From contig MPUH01000038.1 of assembly GCA_001970955.1 (NCBI GenBank), forward strand, positions 79,547-143,546: 64,000 bases of DNA. The letters are read 5' to 3'. Below the pieces are notes generated by a model. That model was not told the origin of the DNA, made no database searches, and worked only from the letters and a program-made list of their open reading frames with translations. The position numbers and the translations under genes were made by a program. Positions 62,304-64,000 of the stretch are shown piece by piece; the first letter of the stretch is position 1; every line of letters begins with the position of its first letter. The DNA comes from Stentor coeruleus. Lineage: Eukaryota; Ciliophora; Heterotrichea; Heterotrichida; Stentoridae.

Positions 62304-64000
62304 ATGGAAATTGATAGAGATATGGAAATCAATAGAGATTTGATGAGCTTGAATACAATCTACCAATTAACTAAGCTTCCTGATTCGATAGTTGAAGGTG
62401 AAATAATAAGTAAAAAGTTATTTGGAGATTCAGAATTGTCTTATCATAAAGGAATTCAGGAAAATGAATTTAAGTATATCATTAGAAAATTTTCAGGATC
62501 GCCAGAACTTGTCTCTGAGTATATAATTGTAGAAATGAATTGGTTTAACAAGAATTATTTTTCTTACTCTCGGCTTCTTTATGGATTTTATATTGAAGAG
62601 AATTCAGCATCAATCCTATATGTTTTGATTACAAAAAAATGTGGACAGTCATTTAGCGAATTATCGAAAAATGGGGATGAAAATCTAAAAATCGAAGCCC
62701 TCGGAAAACTGGCACAAATTTTACTCGAAATGCAAAAAAATAAGATATATAATGTCGGTCTTAATAAAGATTTTATTTACTTCACAGAAGAAAGAGAAGT
62801 TTTAATAGGAGACAATTTCTGGATAATAAAAAATTTTGATTGGCAAATTATTATTAAACTAATTCCTTTGGCAAACAAAAAAATCTTGTCTCCAGAGCTA
62901 AGATTGTTGAATAAAATTGAAAACAAAGAAGCGTTAGTAAGCAGAATAAATTTTTTGTCTTCAAGTATCTTTTCTTATGGTCTTCTGTGTTTATCAATGT
63001 TTGAGATAGTGGCAATTATGGATTTACAATCTACATCCCACATGTCTTGGCTTCGTAAAATTTTTGACCTTTCATTTGAAAATGAAGATAAACTAGAAAT
63101 AGCTTATACTTCAAATATTAATGAGAGTATTGATAGTAAGCGCTTAAAAGATATATTATTATCATGTTTAAATATAATTTCAAATGAAAGATGCAGCTAT
63201 AAAAAGATAAATTTAAAGTTGAATGTTTCTAGGCATCAGATAGAAAATGAAATCGAAAAAATATTTATGCCGAATTTGAAAATTCAAACAGAAAATATTG
63301 AAGAAGAAATTATTACAGATCAGGAATTGAAAGAATCGTGTGATTACTTTAAAATTACTATTAGTAAGATTCATCAAATTTGTGTTAATTATAATCGTGG
63401 ATTGAATGAAGTATTTAGCGATGTGCCTCCATACAAAATAATACGAAGATCTGCTGATTTAAATGATAACGAACTAATACAGTTTCAAGAAAAATACGGA
63501 AAATTAAGAGTTGTAATAGCAGATAAAATTAGAGTATATACTTCAAATAGATATTATAAATTACTAAGGATTCTAAAAAAGGGTCATGATTTATTTCACG
63601 CTTCTAGATGCGACTCAGAAAACATAAAATTCAAAGAAGGCTTAGTTTCATTTTTTTACTCTTTTCATAAAGATATGTCTTTTAACCTTGGATGTGCTGA
63701 AGAATTAACAGACACAATTATTGAGCACAAACCTATAAAGCCAAATTATAGTAAAATTATTGAAAACTTTTTAGAAGAAAAAAATATAACTAAAAAAGAA
63801 GCGTATCTTTTTGGGTTAATTTCTTTAACTTACCAAAGAGATTGGTACTACTTTTTCCCTGACCTACCCCAAAAATATTTATATTACAAATTAGTCGGGC
63901 CATTAAATCAAAATATTGCTCTAATGAATAAGATAAAAATTTTTTTGATGAAGAAAGCCATCTTGAAAATACTTGCTAAGTATGCAGAAAATAATAGCAT
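62304..64000 (+). CDS. Divergent protein-kinase-like protein (probable pseudokinase), cut by window end
   Basis: An open frame from the ATG at 62304 runs to the window end without a stop (565 complete codons). The frame stays open upstream to 62235 without another ATG, so a 5' exon is possible. Residues about 80-245 look like a degraded kinase fold. LYGFYIEENSASILYVLITK resembles the beta4-beta5/hinge, LGKLAQILLEMQKNKIYNVG resembles the helix before the catalytic loop but without an HRD, LIGDNFWIIKNFDW sits where DFG would be, then SPELR resembles APE and FSYGLLCLSMFEI resembles helix F. Catalytic Lys, HRD and DFG are not evident, hence pseudokinase. The C-terminal 300 residues are unfamiliar. 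A deleted relic of the same gene lies at 31119-31710. Confidence 0.7.
   Translation, partial: MEIDRDMEINRDLMSLNTIYQLTKLPDSIVEGEIISKKLFGDSELSYHKGIQENEFKYIIRKFSGSPELVSEYIIVEMNWFNKNYFSYSRLLYGFYIEENSASILYVLITKKCGQSFSELSKNGDENLKIEALGKLAQILLEMQKNKIYNVGLNKDFIYFTEEREVLIGDNFWIIKNFDWQIIIKLIPLANKKILSPELRLLNKIENKEALVSRINFLSSSIFSYGLLCLSMFEIVAIMDLQSTSHMSWLRKIFDLSFENEDKLEIAYTSNINESIDSKRLKDILLSCLNIISNERCSYKKINLKLNVSRHQIENEIEKIFMPNLKIQTENIEEEIITDQELKESCDYFKITISKIHQICVNYNRGLNEVFSDVPPYKIIRRSADLNDNELIQFQEKYGKLRVVIADKIRVYTSNRYYKLLRILKKGHDLFHASRCDSENIKFKEGLVSFFYSFHKDMSFNLGCAEELTDTIIEHKPIKPNYSKIIENFLEEKNITKKEAYLFGLISLTYQRDWYYFFPDLPQKYLYYKLVGPLNQNIALMNKIKIFLMKKAILKILAKYAENNS

Noticed and set aside
1-64000. A reassigned genetic code (TAA/TAG = Gln or TGA = Trp)
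   Set aside because: All recognised genes are open under the standard code and end at TAA, TAG or TGA. In-frame stops occur only in introns and relics.

Overview
The window reads as macronuclear DNA of a heterotrich ciliate, most probably Stentor coeruleus. It is strongly AT-rich and gene-dense, and genes on both strands stay open under the standard code, with TAA, TAG and TGA all ending genes. At ten places a reading frame that breaks at a stop is restored exactly by removing a 15-nt GTA...AG intron. Very short 15-nt introns together with an unmodified code are the known signature of Stentor. There are no operons, Shine-Dalgarno sites, IS elements or CRISPR arrays.

Layout. 0-4 kb: relic sequence, then two tandem paralogous coiled-coil genes on the minus strand, both with a 15-nt intron at the same protein position. 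4.7-6.5 kb: an ABHD17-type serine hydrolase and the retriever subunit VPS26C. 6.6-8 kb: a broken organellar EF-Tu gene and another relic. 9-11.5 kb: a K+-dependent vacuolar H+-pyrophosphatase. 12.5-23 kb: coiled-coil, Cys-rich, IQ-motif and LRR proteins. 23.5-26 kb: a short, divergent DNA polymerase alpha catalytic subunit split by an assembly gap. 26-31 kb: an unknown protein, an N-myristoylated PP2C phosphatase and a secreted PI-PLC-X protein, then a deleted copy of a pseudokinase gene whose open relative lies at the right edge. 31.9-40.4 kb: a four-exon gene for a coiled-coil protein of about 2,814 residues with 28-residue repeats and a GRIP-like tail. 40.7-47.2 kb: coiled-coil proteins, a double-FHA protein and the axonemal protein DRC3. 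47.9-51.3 kb: an Amt-family protein lacking the twin-histidine pore, and a peroxiredoxin-5-like protein lacking its peroxidatic cysteine. 52.7-59.8 kb: two acylated MORN-repeat proteins, a PP2C, and between them three 54-56 residue proteins that share an MGC N-terminus and a Y-x-I...S-I/L-Y C-terminus. 60.4 kb to the end: a hinderin-like coiled-coil protein, a structured intergenic element and the open pseudokinase gene, cut by the window edge.

The recognisable genes fit a large ciliated cell: cortex and axoneme proteins (DRC3, MORN, IQ and coiled-coil proteins), membrane trafficking (VPS26C, the golgin-like giant), phosphorylation signalling (two PP2Cs, a pseudokinase, FHA) and several proteins with dual-acylation N-termini. 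The most novel item is the three-member MGC micro-protein family.

Five single-N gaps (339, 6930, 16893, 24034, 50821) are each flanked by a 57-79 bp direct repeat. They look like unmerged contig overlaps. At two of them, collapsing the repeat restores a whole gene. Intergenic DNA carries several decayed reading frames and a clear strand skew: C-rich and G-poor before genes, G-rich and C-poor after them, read on the coding strand.
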